Shown here piece after piece: positions 50,803-62,925 of a stretch of 64,000 bases of DNA. The DNA is from Nageia nagi. Taxonomy: Eukaryota; Pinophyta. The notes beneath the pieces were generated by a model that was not told the origin of the DNA, searched no databases, and was given only the letters and a program-made list of their open reading frames with translations. The stretch is taken from NCBI GenBank assembly GCA_050084985.1, contig JBITNC010000001.1, positions 159,092,001 to 159,156,000 of the forward strand, written 5' to 3'. Both the position numbers and the translations under genes were made by a program. Every line of letters begins with the position of its first letter. Within the stretch, counting starts at the first letter, position 1.

Positions 50803-51299
50803 TGTTAGAATTTGTAATGAAATATTGTGAATATCTAAACTCCTTGTAAATTCAATTAATCACTTAAGGGTATGTAGATACCTTAAGAGATTAATTGAAT
50901 TCTTTAATATGTAGACTTTGACTTTACCAAAGTGGTTAGTTGGTAGGTTGAAGTTTGGTGATACATTTAATGTAACCCTAACCTTACCCTTGGGTTAAAG
51001 GAAGGTTAGGGAGGTGCTCTCAAGCTATAAATAGAGGGCCTCTCCTCTTGTAACATATCTAAGTCTTGGAGTAAGATTACTCTACTTGGTTGTGTAGGAG
51101 AGAGCAAGAGAATAGTTGTAAGAGAGACATAGATTGAGAATAGAGAACTAGTTGTGGATGTACTCCCAAGGAGGGAGGAACCACATTATATTGGTGTCAT
51201 ATTGTGTGAATGATGTTCTTAGAATTATAGATGATGAATGATTAAGCTTCCTAATCTTAGGTCCTAGAGGATTTGTTTAGATCTAGTTCAAATCCTTCA
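50803..51299 (+). mobile_element. solo LTR (copia), 497 bp, with target duplication
   Basis: Starts TGTTAGAATTTG and ends AATCCTTCA, flanked by ATATA on both sides (50798-50802, 51300-51304). The right copy merges into an AT microsatellite, so the duplication is less certain than at 41494. Contains a TATA box TATAAATA at 51026-51033 followed by GAGGGCC, and GGATGTACTCCCAAGGAGG near 51156. Homologous to the LTRs at 38020 and 41494, and the best-preserved of the three. Confidence 0.78.
51026..51033 (+). promoter_or_regulatory. LTR TATA box
   Basis: TATAAATA in the solo LTR, about 220 bp from its start. The relative at 41494 has CTATAAAGATAAGG at the corresponding place. Confidence 0.6.
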
Positions 51300-51324
51300 A
51301 TATATATATATATATATATATATA
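51300..51324. repeat. (AT)n microsatellite
   Basis: AT dinucleotide run directly after the solo LTR. Confidence 0.9.
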
Positions 51325-51573
51325 GTGTCTATATATTATATTTTTAATGTGTTTACAAATTATGTTGAGTTTCAAATTTTTGCTTCCATTAAATTTAATA
51401 ATATTTAATTTATTTCAATTAAACACAATGAATAAAAATCAATTTATTTAAATTAATTAATTTAAAAATTTATTCAAATAAATTAAAAAAATAAAAATTC
51501 AAAAAAATAAAAAATATCCTTAAAAAATGCAAAAATATCATTTAAAATGCAAAAAATCAAAATTTATTTTTTT

Positions 51574-51945
51574 TCAATTCAATTTTCTTGATTTTATACC
51601 TGACATTATGTTTGAAGAAAAACATAAAAAATAATGCAATTGTTGATGATATATGTGATGAAAATAGTGACAATATATACCAAGATTTTTGATGAAAATC
51701 CTAACGGTAATGGTGATGTGTTCTAATGAAAATGAAATTGAAATTTTTGATGGATACATTAACATCACCCATAAAGTCAAAGAATTTTATTTTTATTTTT
51801 TAAATACATTGGGATCTAACATTATGCCTAACACTCGAGCCCTTATTTTTGGTAGTGCATGTGTAGTATATATGGAAAAATATCCTAAAATTAAAACAAA
51901 ATTATCAAATGGTATTGTTACTTGGCAAAGATGCATATAAAAAAA
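51574..51945 (+). other. open but unassigned stretch before the Helitron
   Basis: The plus strand is open from 51689 to 51940 (ENEIEIFDGYINITHKVKEF, TRALIFGSACVVYMEKYPKI). It is protein-like and may be the N-terminal part of the Helitron protein, but no family block was recognised. Confidence 0.3.
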
Positions 51946-51989
51946 GGACATCGATTCTCAAGCTCCAACAACATGGACCTAAGTGAACA

Positions 51990-54060
51990 ACCAACATGTT
52001 TAAAAATACTAACTCAAACTAAAGAAATGTTGATAGCATAAATTAGGCCTATCCTTTAGGTTAATTATGCAAGAGTGGGAAATTAAAATATAGTGGCACC
52101 CATACTATTAGCTTTCTTCAGGATATTTCTACATTTTCCACTCATTTGCCAAGGGATATAAACTATCTAGATATACTAATAGTAAACAAAATATATTTTA
52201 GAGATCAATAATACAATTTTCATGTTAGTATAAGTCATGTTCATGAATCATTACAATTTAAGATTGCACATGAGTCATGCTACAAAGATATACAACTTGA
52301 TGAAAGGGCATTAGCATGTCTACTAGAAACCTTTATAGACGTATCTAATCTTATTCACATAATAATTGTACAACTTTATTCCTAGAGATCATATTGAAGA
52401 TAATGTTCTATAAGATGAATTGTTATAACAAAGCATGCATAACATCACTTATTTTGTGGAAAATTTACCTCCTAATCATACAAAAGTTGAACAATTATGT
52501 TCTTTATTACACATAAGTGAAGGACAATCAACTCTTGTTACATATTGGTCACCCATTACTTCAAGTCTCATAAATGAGTACACCACTTTAGTTATTTCTG
52601 ATGGAATTTCCTACTTTATTTCCAATAGGCATAACATCATTTAATGAATAACTTATAAAAGAGGTCAAATTACATAAATATGATTCTCATCTTCTATGGT
52701 ACCATGACAATAGATTTGGTTAGCATCCAAGGTTTTGATACTTCATACTAATTATAATCATGTGCTATCACATTCCATCAACTACATATGTGTTTGCACA
52801 TAAAAATATCAGGGACTCTTTACCAAAAATAGTTTTAGATCTTCAATACAAATTTAAAAATATGCCTAATGATAAAATTTCAGAACATGTAATTTGATTT
52901 GGATCATCCATTTGTGATACATGGTCATTTTGGAATCATCGTAGAGGAGAACTTATGGACCTGGTAATTTAAATAGGCATCCCTACACTTACATTCACTT
53001 TAACTGTAATGGATTATAAATGGCCAAACCTGATGTTATAATACCATCAACTACACCTACAAATCCCCAAGTTGTTGCAAAGTGGAGAGTACAAAATATA
53101 ATTAAAAGTCCATACCTAATTGCATTATATATACACCTCCTATTTACTACTTTCCATGAATAAATCTTAGAAAAACTCTTCACTAGATGACTATTGGTAT
53201 AAGTATTACATTTATTTTGTTTAAATTTTTTTTATTTAACTTCTTACTTGATGCTTATTTATTAACCTTTCTAGATAATAAAACCAATTCATCTTTATAG
53301 TTATATATGAATATCAACATAAAGGTTCATTTCATATTCATTATTTCATTTGGCTCCAAGATGCACCTGGCTTGGCTAAAATTGATTGGGATAATTTACA
53401 ATTAGTATAGAAAATACTGGAATACATTGATAAATTATGAATTTTATATATTTTATCTTCTTAATCCTTATCTATTAAATACAAAAAATGATAATATTAA
53501 GCAACCTTTATATTGATAATAATGAACTTTTGAATTTTGTAGAATGCCATACTAAATATACACTATTGAAATGTTTGTGTCAAAAAGGATCAAATTTTGA
53601 ATATCGTTATAAATCACCTTGGAACTTGCAAGATAAATCAAACATTAAAATTGATGATAAAAGGACAACAAAAGTACAATCCTACTTGTAATGATGAACA
53701 TGTCAATTGTCACAATCCTTAAATTCTTTCTCTCTACAGGGAAAATATAGATTATCAACTTGTTATGTTTAAAGATGTAATTGTGAAGTATATTACAAAA
53801 TACATTTTAAATCCTTAAGATAAATCAACAACATATTATGCAATACTTTCTCGTATTTCATCTACTCTTGAAGGAGATCATTTGGCCCCACTTGGTTTTT
53901 GGAAAAGGCTTGTTAAAAACATAGGGGACTATGATATCTTTGCTTAAGAAGCTTCTCACCTTCTTCTCAAACAACCACTTTCCTTTTGTAGTCATACATT
54001 TATTTCTTTAAATATTAATCAAGAAAAAAATTATAATGAATTTCATTTTTAGACTCTTGT
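51990..54060 (+). pseudogene. Helitron replicase (Helitron_like_N and HUH Rep part)
   Basis: Helitron Rep nicks and joins single-stranded DNA during rolling-circle transposition. Plus-strand blocks: DINYLDILIVNKIYF and VHESLQFKIAHESCYKDIQL (52160-52310); LIKEVKLHKYDSHLLWYHDN (52650-52720); the Helitron_like_N end NPQAVAKWRV near 53070-53100; YEYQHKGSFHIHYFIWLQDA (53305-53365), with the HxH of the HUH motif intact; FEYRYKSPWNLQDKSNIKID (53600-53660); VKYITKYI (53783-53806), retaining both tyrosines of the Y2 motif; YYAILSRISSTLEGDHLAPL, RLVKNIGDYDIFA*EASHLL and HTFISLNINQEKNY (53835-54030). Several stops and frame changes mean it is not functional as it stands. Confidence 0.85.
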
Positions 54061-54599
54061 TCTTCTCCATCTACAACTTTTATTAACACATACATGATAC
54101 AAACATCATATATATAGAAAATACCACTTATAAAAATTATCATAGATTAGACATTCAAAACATCTTGAATATTTAGTCAATTAAAAAAAATGGTCCAAAT
54201 CTATTATTGTCAAGGTTTTCCCAAAGTTCACAAACATTATTGCAATGAATGATAAATTGTTTCATGATTTTTGTTGGAGTGAACAAATTCTATACTAGCC
54301 ATTTTACAACATAAATAATGAATTTACATCTCTATATGGTTTGGTATCACAAGGAGAGCAATTATCACACCATTATCATCCATTTCATATATATCATGAA
54401 CTAATAGAAGCATTTGTTGAGTTGGAAGCTAGCATAGCTTGCAACAACAAAATACTTATGCAATAGAATGACTAGAACAAATGGAAAATCTTTTCTTCTC
54501 TACACCAAGGGAAAACTTTGTAGCTAAATGAGCTAAATATGCTTGGTAAAAATGAAAATGACCTCAATTATGACTAGAAATATTCTCAATTTAGTTTGG

Positions 54600-55990
54600 A
54601 GAAACAAATGATAACATCAAATTTCATAGAATCTAATTGTAATACAATTAACGTGCATCACATACCCATTGTATGTAATACCTTTGTTACACTATCCACT
54701 GGGAAACAAAATGCATTTCAAATAGTTATGTCACACCAAAATGCTAATTCCTTGCAACCACCTCTCAAAATGGTTATTCAAGGTACTATAGGTACTAATA
54801 AATCACACAAAATATCAAGCATTAGCTCTACATTTACAAATTTAGCTCCAAATGGTCAATCTTCATTACTACTTCTTGCACCAATAAGTGTTGCAACATT
54901 TACTATTAAAGCTTTAACAATCCATTCTACATTACAAATACCTATTAAAGAAATAAATCCCCTATAAGAATAAAGACTTTAAATTTTTCAATAGAAAATG
55001 TCCAATGCCAAGTACATAATTATTGATGAAATAAGTTTCATCAATCCAAAGTTACTACAACATGTTGATGAAAGACTTCATGAGATATTCTTATTAGATT
55101 TTCAAATGCCTTTTAGAGATGGTTAAATAATTATTTTTGATGACTTGGCCCAACTACCACTTGTAAAGGACATCCCTATGTATACCTCAACTTCCTGTGG
55201 GGAAACCCTTTGGTGTAGTTTTACAGCTAAAGTGATGAGAATAATCATTTTTTCAATCCATGATTTCAAATTTATGAAATATAGAGCCTATATTCATAGA
55301 TTGATAGGTCCTCATGTCATGTGCAAGCACATTGTTAAACTCTTTAAAGCAATCTAGAAGTTCCTTTCTTCAATAGATCCATTTACAACAAATGAGAAGG
55401 TTTATTTATATAATAAATACATATTACTCTCCTTAGGGAATCCTATTACATTATCTAAAACAAAATATTTACAAAGTTTGTCATATTGATTAACAAGTTA
55501 TTTTATCTTCAAACTTATGGGTAGAAGCATAACTTATCAATAGAGCACTTAGACAAGTCAAAGCAATTATTTACAAAGATAATGAAAAACTATCTTAGCT
55601 TCTCTTTTGTGGTGTTGTACAATTAAAAAATTATATAGGACTAATTTGGGATCACAACAATTCAAAAATTATATAGGACTAGTTTGGGATCACAACAATT
55701 CAAAAGTTGTACTAGTAATCCCTGTAAGTCATCATCAATATTGTTAAATTCCATTGAAAATGTCATAAGCATTAACAATACATAAATCACAAAGCCTCAT
55801 ACTTGAAAAATCAATAATTCACTTTGGGAATACTATTCATCAAAGGCTTACCTTCATAGTTATTTCAAAGGTTTGTGAACTTTCATGTCTTCACATAGAT
55901 CCTTCCTTTACAACTGAAAGATATTCACGTATGCGACATGACCATTATGTTTCCTAATGGAAAAATAAAGAAAAATTCTTGTCAATATTG
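54600..55990 (+). pseudogene. Helitron helicase domain (Pif1-like)
   Basis: Follows the Rep part in the order expected for a RepHel protein. Blocks: GKQNAFQIVMSHQNANSLQP; the Walker A position reads GTIGTNKS (54782-54805) in place of GTAGTGKS; LLLLAPISVATFTIKALTIH, STLQIPIKEINPL; Walker B IIIDEISFI (about 55018-55042); PKLLQHVDERLHEIF; DDLAQLPLVKDIPMY; C-terminal IPLKMS*ALTIHKSQSLILE (about 55750-55810), RLTFIVISKVCELSCL, and ERYSRMRHDHYVS near 55920-55960. The Walker A Gly-to-Asn change, stops, and a 38-bp duplication that shifts frame show inactivity. Domain order and orientation tie it to the Rep part. Confidence 0.87.
55622..55697 (+). repeat. 38-bp tandem duplication in the Helitron helicase
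   Basis: TTATATAGGACTAATTTGGG and its copy with one change lie 38 bp apart (copies 55622-55659 and 55660-55697), and each continues ATCACAACAATTC. 38 is not divisible by three, so it breaks the frame of the NYIGLVWDHNNSK block. Confidence 0.9.
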
Positions 55991-55999
55991 ACAAATGCT

Positions 56000-57510
56000 A
56001 TAAAGTGCATTATTCAAATAGGTCTACAATTAGCAAAGGTAATCAACTCATATTACATCCCATTATGCTTCTTTTGATAATTTCAAATAAAGATGGGTAT
56101 TGAAAATTTTATGTACAATACATTACAAGGTATATTTTTTTGTACATTTTAAAATTTGAATTGAAGTTGACAAAAAAGTACATATTTTTCTTATAGGAGA
56201 TTGTTTACACTCAAAAATGTAGGAGACATATGAAAATTTGTAGGTTTAACAAAAAAATACAAATAAGTTACCTATCCTCAACTTGCATCCTTTATTAATA
56301 GTATCTTGATTCCTCAAGAAAGTGAAGTTCACATCCTTCTACTAGTCTTCAAGAAAAATATTCTAATCATATTTGACTAATAATACTAACAATAATTGAG
56401 AGCATACGTTACCCCTTTTCAATCAACAATGTTTTTCTTTGATCTCTTGACTCATCCATTAAATGAACTATTATTCATTTACTACAACTTACAATAAATA
56501 TCTAAAATAATTTACATGGAATGGTATTCATTTTTTTTCAATGCAACTATATTTGCATCATGCATCATGTCAAACAATTTCTAGACTTTATTTGGAACAT
56601 GTATATTTGCAAACATTACCCAAGCTTTTGTATTCTTCCATAGAAAAATTATTTTCAACTATTATTTTGTAAATGTCCATACCTTATTCTAAAACCTCCA
56701 TAGCAACACTAATAATAATATAACACTTTTTGATAATGCATTACTTGTTATCAAGTTGTAGTCTTTTCTTTTGGTCTAGATATTAGATGCATTTTTATTC
56801 TAAACACATAACCTTTTAACCCTCTTCACTGTTCAAGATATCTTAGGTAACATAATATGTAACACAACAATTTCATGCATCAAATATCATGATGTCATCC
56901 CAATTCATAGCAACCAACAGACATATTGGACCCTTGTCCTCAAATATGTGATACACACATTGGTCATTTCATAACATTTATTGCACTTTGGTCATTTTCC
57001 TATTTTATGGTATATGATGCATTTCAATGATTTTATATCATATTATGCGTAAATCATTTCATACTATATGTTTTATGCTATATACTATACATAAATCATT
57101 TAATGCATATGGTAGAATCCTATTAAATGAAACTTTTATTCAAATCATCTTAAATCATATGATCCATTATGATAACGTCATTTAATTTGTTGCTTTCCAA
57201 TCACTTCATATCATACCATATATGATATCATATCATCACAGACCATGTTCGTATTAGGTTATTTATATGTTTCTATTAGTTTGGAATGTATCCAACATAT
57301 CATTGCTATTAACCTTAACATAAGTAATATCATTTTATAGTAGTTGAAAAGGGTTTGGTTATCTTAGTTCCAAGAATTTGTTGCAAAATACAACAATGAT
57401 TGAGCAAAATATTCTATACACATAATCTTAAAATCAAGTAACTACTTCTCTCTTTGTTGCAAATTTATTTGGATGCCTAGAATAATTTGCATGCAATATC
57501 AATCACTTCA
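56000..57510. other. AT-rich DNA after the Helitron coding region
   Basis: No gene seen. The Helitron 3' hairpin and CTRR terminus should lie here or beyond but could not be pinned down by eye. About 56950-57250 repeats ATCATATCATAYYATATGAT-type words. Confidence 0.4.
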
Positions 57511-57517
57511 TTACCTT

Positions 57518-57680
57518 CACTACTACATTTTGTGCATTTATCATCATACAATGCATCAAGGCATGGTGTATTTTTTTTTTCTTTTTTCTAGTCTCTACTA
57601 GACACCTCATGTGATGCTAAGGGTACTGTCAACCCATGTGTCAAGTAATGCATCACATAAATTTGTCCTTTCATCAACCA
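57518..57680 (+). mobile_element. CACTA-like terminus and subterminal region
   Basis: Starts CACTACTACATTTTGTGC, followed by ATACAATGCATCAAGGCATG and TGATGCTAAGGGTACT. It resembles the terminus at 26025 (CACTACTACACATAACC ... TGATGCTAAGAGTACT), so both belong to one family. It is oriented to open an element running right, toward the minus-strand transposase-like gene. The opposite end was not located. Confidence 0.55.
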
Positions 57681-57689
57681 AAATGTCAA

Positions 57690-58085
57690 GATTTTGACTC
57701 ATAAAGTGTCATATATTTAACTCATAAAACTTCATACATTTTTACTCATGAAGCATCATACATTTGACTCATAAAGTGTCAATACTTTGACCCATTAAAT
57801 GTCAATATTTTCACTCATAAAATGTTAGTAGTTTGACTCTTAAAATGTCAATATTTTGACTCATAAAACATTAATATTTTGACTCATAAAACATCAATAT
57901 TGTGACTCCTAAAACATCAATATTTTGACTCCTAAAACATCAATATTTTGACTCGTAAAATGTTAATAATTTGAATTATAAAATTTCAATAGTTTGACTC
58001 CTAAAACATCAATATTTTGACTCATAAAACGTCAACATCTTAACTCCTAAAATGTCAATACTTTGACTCATAAAATGTCAAATTA
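57690..58085 (+). repeat. about 23-26 bp tandem repeat array
   Basis: Some fifteen imperfect copies of TTTTGACTCATAAAATGTCA with variants (CTCCTAAAACATCAATA). Placed just inside the CACTA-like terminus, as subterminal repeats would be. Confidence 0.85.
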
Positions 58086-58330
58086 TTTTTGTAATTCAAA
58101 AATATTATTTTATATATTTTTTATTACTATGTATTATATCTTCATTTAATACATTAAACTATTAATAATAATATAAATATATATACATTCAAATAATACA
58201 TTAAAAGATACATTCAAATTAAAAATATAAGCATAAAAAGAATAAAACTTAAAACACATTATGTATAAATAATATAACACATTAAATTATACTCATATGT
58301 GTATAATTAGGATCAATTAGCAAAAAATTT

Positions 58331-58462
58331 CCATACCAAGTGTACAAATGCATGGTAATATTCGGGTCAACAAAAAATGTCCACATCAAGTATACAAATG
58401 CATGGTAATGGGTCAACAAAAAATGTTCACATCGAGTGTACAAATGTATGGTAATGGGTCAT
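58331..58462 (+). repeat. three tandem copies of a 46-50 bp unit
   Basis: CAAGTGTACAAATGCATGGT then GGGTCAACAAAAAATGT, at 58331, 58381 and 58427. The last copy runs into the stop codon of the minus-strand gene. Confidence 0.85.
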
Positions 58463-60034
58463 TCACTATCATGACCATGTCCAATGTAATCTTCATCATC
58501 TTCATTCATTCTAGCAATTTGCCACCCCTCCTCTCGATCACTCTCCTCTTGACCACCCCTTTGATTGACCCTCCTAACCTTGCAAAGAATAATCAACTAA
58601 TATTAGTAAATAAGAAAAACTAAAAACTTTATGAATCATTAAAATAATATAAGAAATTAAAAAACACTTAAATATTACTTATAGTCTTTGAAGCTATTTT
58701 CATGATTAGGGCTTGAAAACCATTTTTCAAGGCAAATTTTACTTTTATTTTGTAGAATACCTACCATATTTATCATAATGTAAAAAAACATATTTATGCA
58801 AATAATATTTTATGCATATAATTTAATTATATAACTATTCACACATAAATATGAAATAAAATACTTACATATCTTATTTCGATCCCTACTTTTCTCGATT
58901 TGCTTGACTTATGGGTATATGCCATTGAAGATGTGTTGTATAGGGCATGCATGGCTTTTTCGAACAATGATGGTTCAAAAGTGGATTCTCTACGTGCTTC
59001 CTCCTCCTCCACCTTCTTCATCAAGCTCTTCCACATCTTCCTGTCAACATCTATAGGCCTACTTCCTTTTTGTTAATTTTTAAGAAGTTTTTTTATTTTA
59101 TTCCTTATTTTATCTCTCCTCCAATTCAAATTATTTCCCATATATTGCAATGCCCATTTTGGGCTCCATGCATCGCCAAATTCTCTTTTCAAGATATCTA
59201 TGACCCTTTGTTTTGTTGCAAAATACATAATTTTTTAGAAAATGAATTAAAAAATTATGTAAAATGTATTATCAATATTAATCTTTTAAAAAAATTAAGC
59301 ATATAAATTATATTATATATATATATCTATTTCACTTTATTTTTTCCACTCGATATCTATGGTGGGATCAAACTAGTGGAAAGTGCATTTTCTGAGAGTA
59401 TCATAAAAAATTGCCTTGAAGAGAATTTAATAACATTAATAAATTCTTATATTCCAAACTAAATATATAAATATATATATTTTTTAAAATCAATTCTTAC
59501 CATTCTCATCTTTAATTACAACACCCTTCTCATCCATCTTAATCTCAATGTCATTAGTACCCTTGCATGTTGTAAATATTGTCTCCCTATTGACTGATTG
59601 TACATTTGCAATTACCATATTACTTAGATTATCTTTATTGAATGTAACATTTAATTAATAATAGGTAACTTCAATCAATTTTTAAATTAAAAAAAAAGTA
59701 ATGTTACCATTTGGTGATGAGTCCGTCGATGATGGTCAATCTACGCCTTTAGCAAGCCCAGTAGACCTAGTAGATGAAGGTCCAATGCCCATTTGTTTAT
59801 CAATTTCTCTATCAATCTCGATCCTTTTGTCCATTGCATGGCCATTTTATATAGTTTGGCCACTACCTTACTCTGTTAAAAAGGTAAAAAAATAAAGTCA
59901 AATTTCTATTTGAAATGAATATTATTAAATAAAAATTAAATAAATCACATTCATAAATAAATACTTACAAAACCCTTCTTACTTGCAGTTGAATTTGGAG
60001 GTTTTGGCTTCTTTCCCCTCCTATCATCGGCCAT
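58459..60034 (-). pseudogene. intron-bearing transposase-like gene, copy 2 (Transposase_24/PTTA-like)
   Basis: Minus-strand exons: 60034-59969 (ATG, MADDRRGKKPKPPNSTASKK, 22 codons, donor TTT|GTAAGT); about 59872-59705 (MDKRIEIDREIDKQMGIGPS, STRSTGLAKGVD, stops); about 59655-59510 (TCKGTNDIEIKMDEKGVVIK, donor ATG|GTAAG); about 59415-59340 (AIFYDTLRKCTFH, TIDIEWK); about 59220-58866 (RVIDILKREFGDAWSPKWAL, NLNWRRDKIRNKIKKLLKN, KMWKSLMKKVEEEEARREST, donor TAT|GTAAGT); and a clean final exon 58578-58459 (VRRVNQRGGQEESDREEGWQ...HDSE, stop). It parallels copy 1 exon by exon. The family name is inferred from layout. Stops in the second and fourth exons suggest a recent pseudogene. Confidence 0.55.
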
Positions 60035-60239
60035 GATAATCACTAAATAAAGTTACTAACAAAAAATAGTATAAAAAATTTAAAACTATTTAATTTAATA
60101 AACGTAAAATAGTATGCCAATATTAAATTTATAGAGGTTATCATTGAGACACATTGCAATATGAATACGATGGAAGAAATTTAGGATGTTGGCCTCTATT
60201 ATTTTAAGTTATGTCAATCAGTTACAACAATATTTATTG

Positions 60240-62010
60240 GTAACCCAAACCTTAAACTTTATATCTTAATTTAAATCTTATATCGTAACCCTAAGTCAAA
60301 CCTAACATTGAACTCAAACCCAAACTCCTAACACTTAAATCCTAACATAAACCCTTAAACCCTAATTGAAACCAAAACCCCTAACCATTAATGTACCGAA
60401 ACCCCTAACAAAATTGGGTACCACAACCCTTAACTCTATAAATTAGGGTTAAATCTTAAACCCTCAACTCAAACCTAAACCTCTAACCCTTAAACTATAA
60501 CCCCTAAGTCAAACCTAAACTCTTAAACTCTAACCCCAACCCCTAACCCTTAAAATACTAACCATAATCCTTAATAAATCCTAACACTTACCCTTAATTC
60601 CTAACCATAACCCTTAAACCCTGATTTATAACTCAAATCCAAACCCATAAAACCCTAACATTGAACTTAAACCCAAACTCCTAACCCTTAAACCCTAACA
60701 TAAACCCTTAAACCCTGACCCAAACCCAACCTAAATCTTTATACCCTAACCTAAACATTTATACTGCAACCACTAACCCTAACCTAAACCTTTATACAAC
60801 ATGATGTTAGTGTTAACCCTAAATTTATCCCTAAGTTTTTTACAAAAATTTAACCTAAATTTTAAACCATAAACCAAACACCTAACACCTAAAATTTAAC
60901 CCTAATTTTTTACAAAAACTAATCATAATTTGTTACAAAATTTATCCCTAAATTTTAAGTTAAAAATAACCTTATTTATTTATTTTTTAAATCCTAATTT
61001 TTTACAAAAATTAACCCTAAATTTTAAAAACAAAAATTAACCATAAAATTTTACATAAATTAACATTAAATTTATGGTCAAATTTAACCGAAACCAAACA
61101 CCTAACACCTAAAATTTAGCCTTAAAATTTTACAAAAATTAATCCTATTTTTTGCCCTAATTATTCTTGATTTTTTTACAAAAATTAATCGACATTTTTT
61201 ACAAAAATTAATCATTAATTTCTATAAAAATTAACCCTAATTTTTTTACAAAAATTAACCATAAATTTTAAAATCAAAATTAACCCTAAAATTTTACAAA
61301 AATTAACCCTAATTAAAAAATAAATAAATTTAAGTCAAAATTAACCCTAAATTTTAATAAAAATTAACTGTAACCCATACACCTAACACTTAAAATTTAA
61401 CCCTTAATTTTTACAAAAATTAATCCTTAATTTCTACAAAAATTAACCATAATTTTTTACAAAAATTAATCTTTAATTTCTACAAAAATTAGCCCTAATT
61501 TTTTACAAATATTAATCTAATTTGTTTCCTAAATTTTTTAAAAAAGTTAATCCTAATTTTTTACAAAAATAACCCTAAATTTTTGGTTAAAATTAATCTA
61601 AGTTTATTACAAAAATTAAACTTGATATTTTACAAAAATTAACTCTAAATTTTTTACAAAAAATAACTCTATTTTTAACAATAAAATAACCTAATTTTTT
61701 ACAAAAATTAACATAATAATTTTAAGTTAAAATTAACCAAAAATTTTAATAAAATTTAACCATAAACCAAACACCTACTAGTTAAAATTTAACCCTAAAT
61801 TTTAAAAAAAATTAATCCTTTATTTCTATAAAAATTAACCCTATTTTTTTACAAAAATTAACCCTAATTTTTTATAAATATTAATCATGATTTGTACAAA
61901 AATTAACCTTTGTTTTTACAAAAATTAACCCTACATTGTAAGTTAAAATTAACCTTAATGTTTTTACAAAATTCAACCCTAAATTTTTTCAAAACTTTAC
62001 CCTACTTTTC
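60240..62010 (-). repeat. degenerate telomere-like array grading into AAAATTAACCCTAA repeats
   Basis: The left half (60240-60800) is CCCTAAACC/CTAACCCTTAAACC. The right half (60800-62010) is a longer unit, TTTACAAAAATTAACCCTAA, repeated many times with variation. It lies upstream of the ATG of the minus-strand transposase-like gene. Confidence 0.88.
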
Positions 62011-62925
62011 TACAAAAATTAATACTACTTTTTTACAAATTGAAGCTCATATGGTCATTTTCATACAACAAAAAAAGGAGGAGCTATGGGATTTCTTGGT
62101 ATGTTTTTGTATTTTTTTATGAATTTAACAAAAATTAAATCCCTAATTTGGAAATTGTTATCTCAAATCTAAAATTAATTTTGAAATATTTAGTTTTTTC
62201 CTAAAATTAATTTTGCAATATTTAGTTTTTCTCCAAACCCTAGGTTTAATTTTGTAAACCCTAACTTTTTTCTAGATTCTAGGGTTTTCATGTTCCAAAG
62301 ATTTAGGGTTTTTTGTTTTGTTCAATTTGTTGAGGTTTTTTGATGTATTTTTTCAATCTTCATATTAAAAATATCACATGCATGCAAAAATATTCTATCT
62401 TTATTAAAAAAAATGTTAAATGTATGCTTTAGAAAGTAAAAATTCAAATTTAGTATACCTACCTTTGAATCTGGCTGTGGATTTAACAAATCTAACCTTG
62501 GATATGATGGAAAATAGTCAGATTTTGTCCAAATCTAACCCTTATGCCCCCCTCTTCCATGATAAAACACTCTCTTCTCTATCCCTCTCATGATATTCAA
62601 CTAAGAAAATGATTAGTGGGGCACGTGGGGTATGCCCCATTTATTTTTTATAATTGCATGGTCTACTTGACGCATCAATGCATCAAGAAATGCATCATTT
62701 AGTCCTCATTAAAATTTAAAGAAAAAAGAAAAAAAACTAAAAAAATAACATTAAATAAATTTGAAATATTAAATAATTTTAAAAATATTTACTTTTAAAT
62801 ATTAAATTAATTATTATATTAAATTCATAAATATTCACTTTTAAATATTAGATTGATTTGTAAAAAAATTAAATTATTAATACTATTAAATTAATAAAAT
62901 GTAATTTTAATATTATGATATCATT
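62010..62925. other. AT-rich DNA, no gene seen
   Basis: It contains a small palindromic stretch GGGGCACGTGGGG...CCCC near 62618-62640 and GCATCAATGCATCAAGAAATG near 62670, a subterminal-like word also common in the CACTA family at 26-27 kb. Confidence 0.4.

Noticed and set aside
58839-59036. Stand-alone small Glu-rich protein
   Set aside because: It is one exon of the multi-exon transposase-like gene, bounded by a GTAAGT donor and continuous with upstream coding-like sequence.
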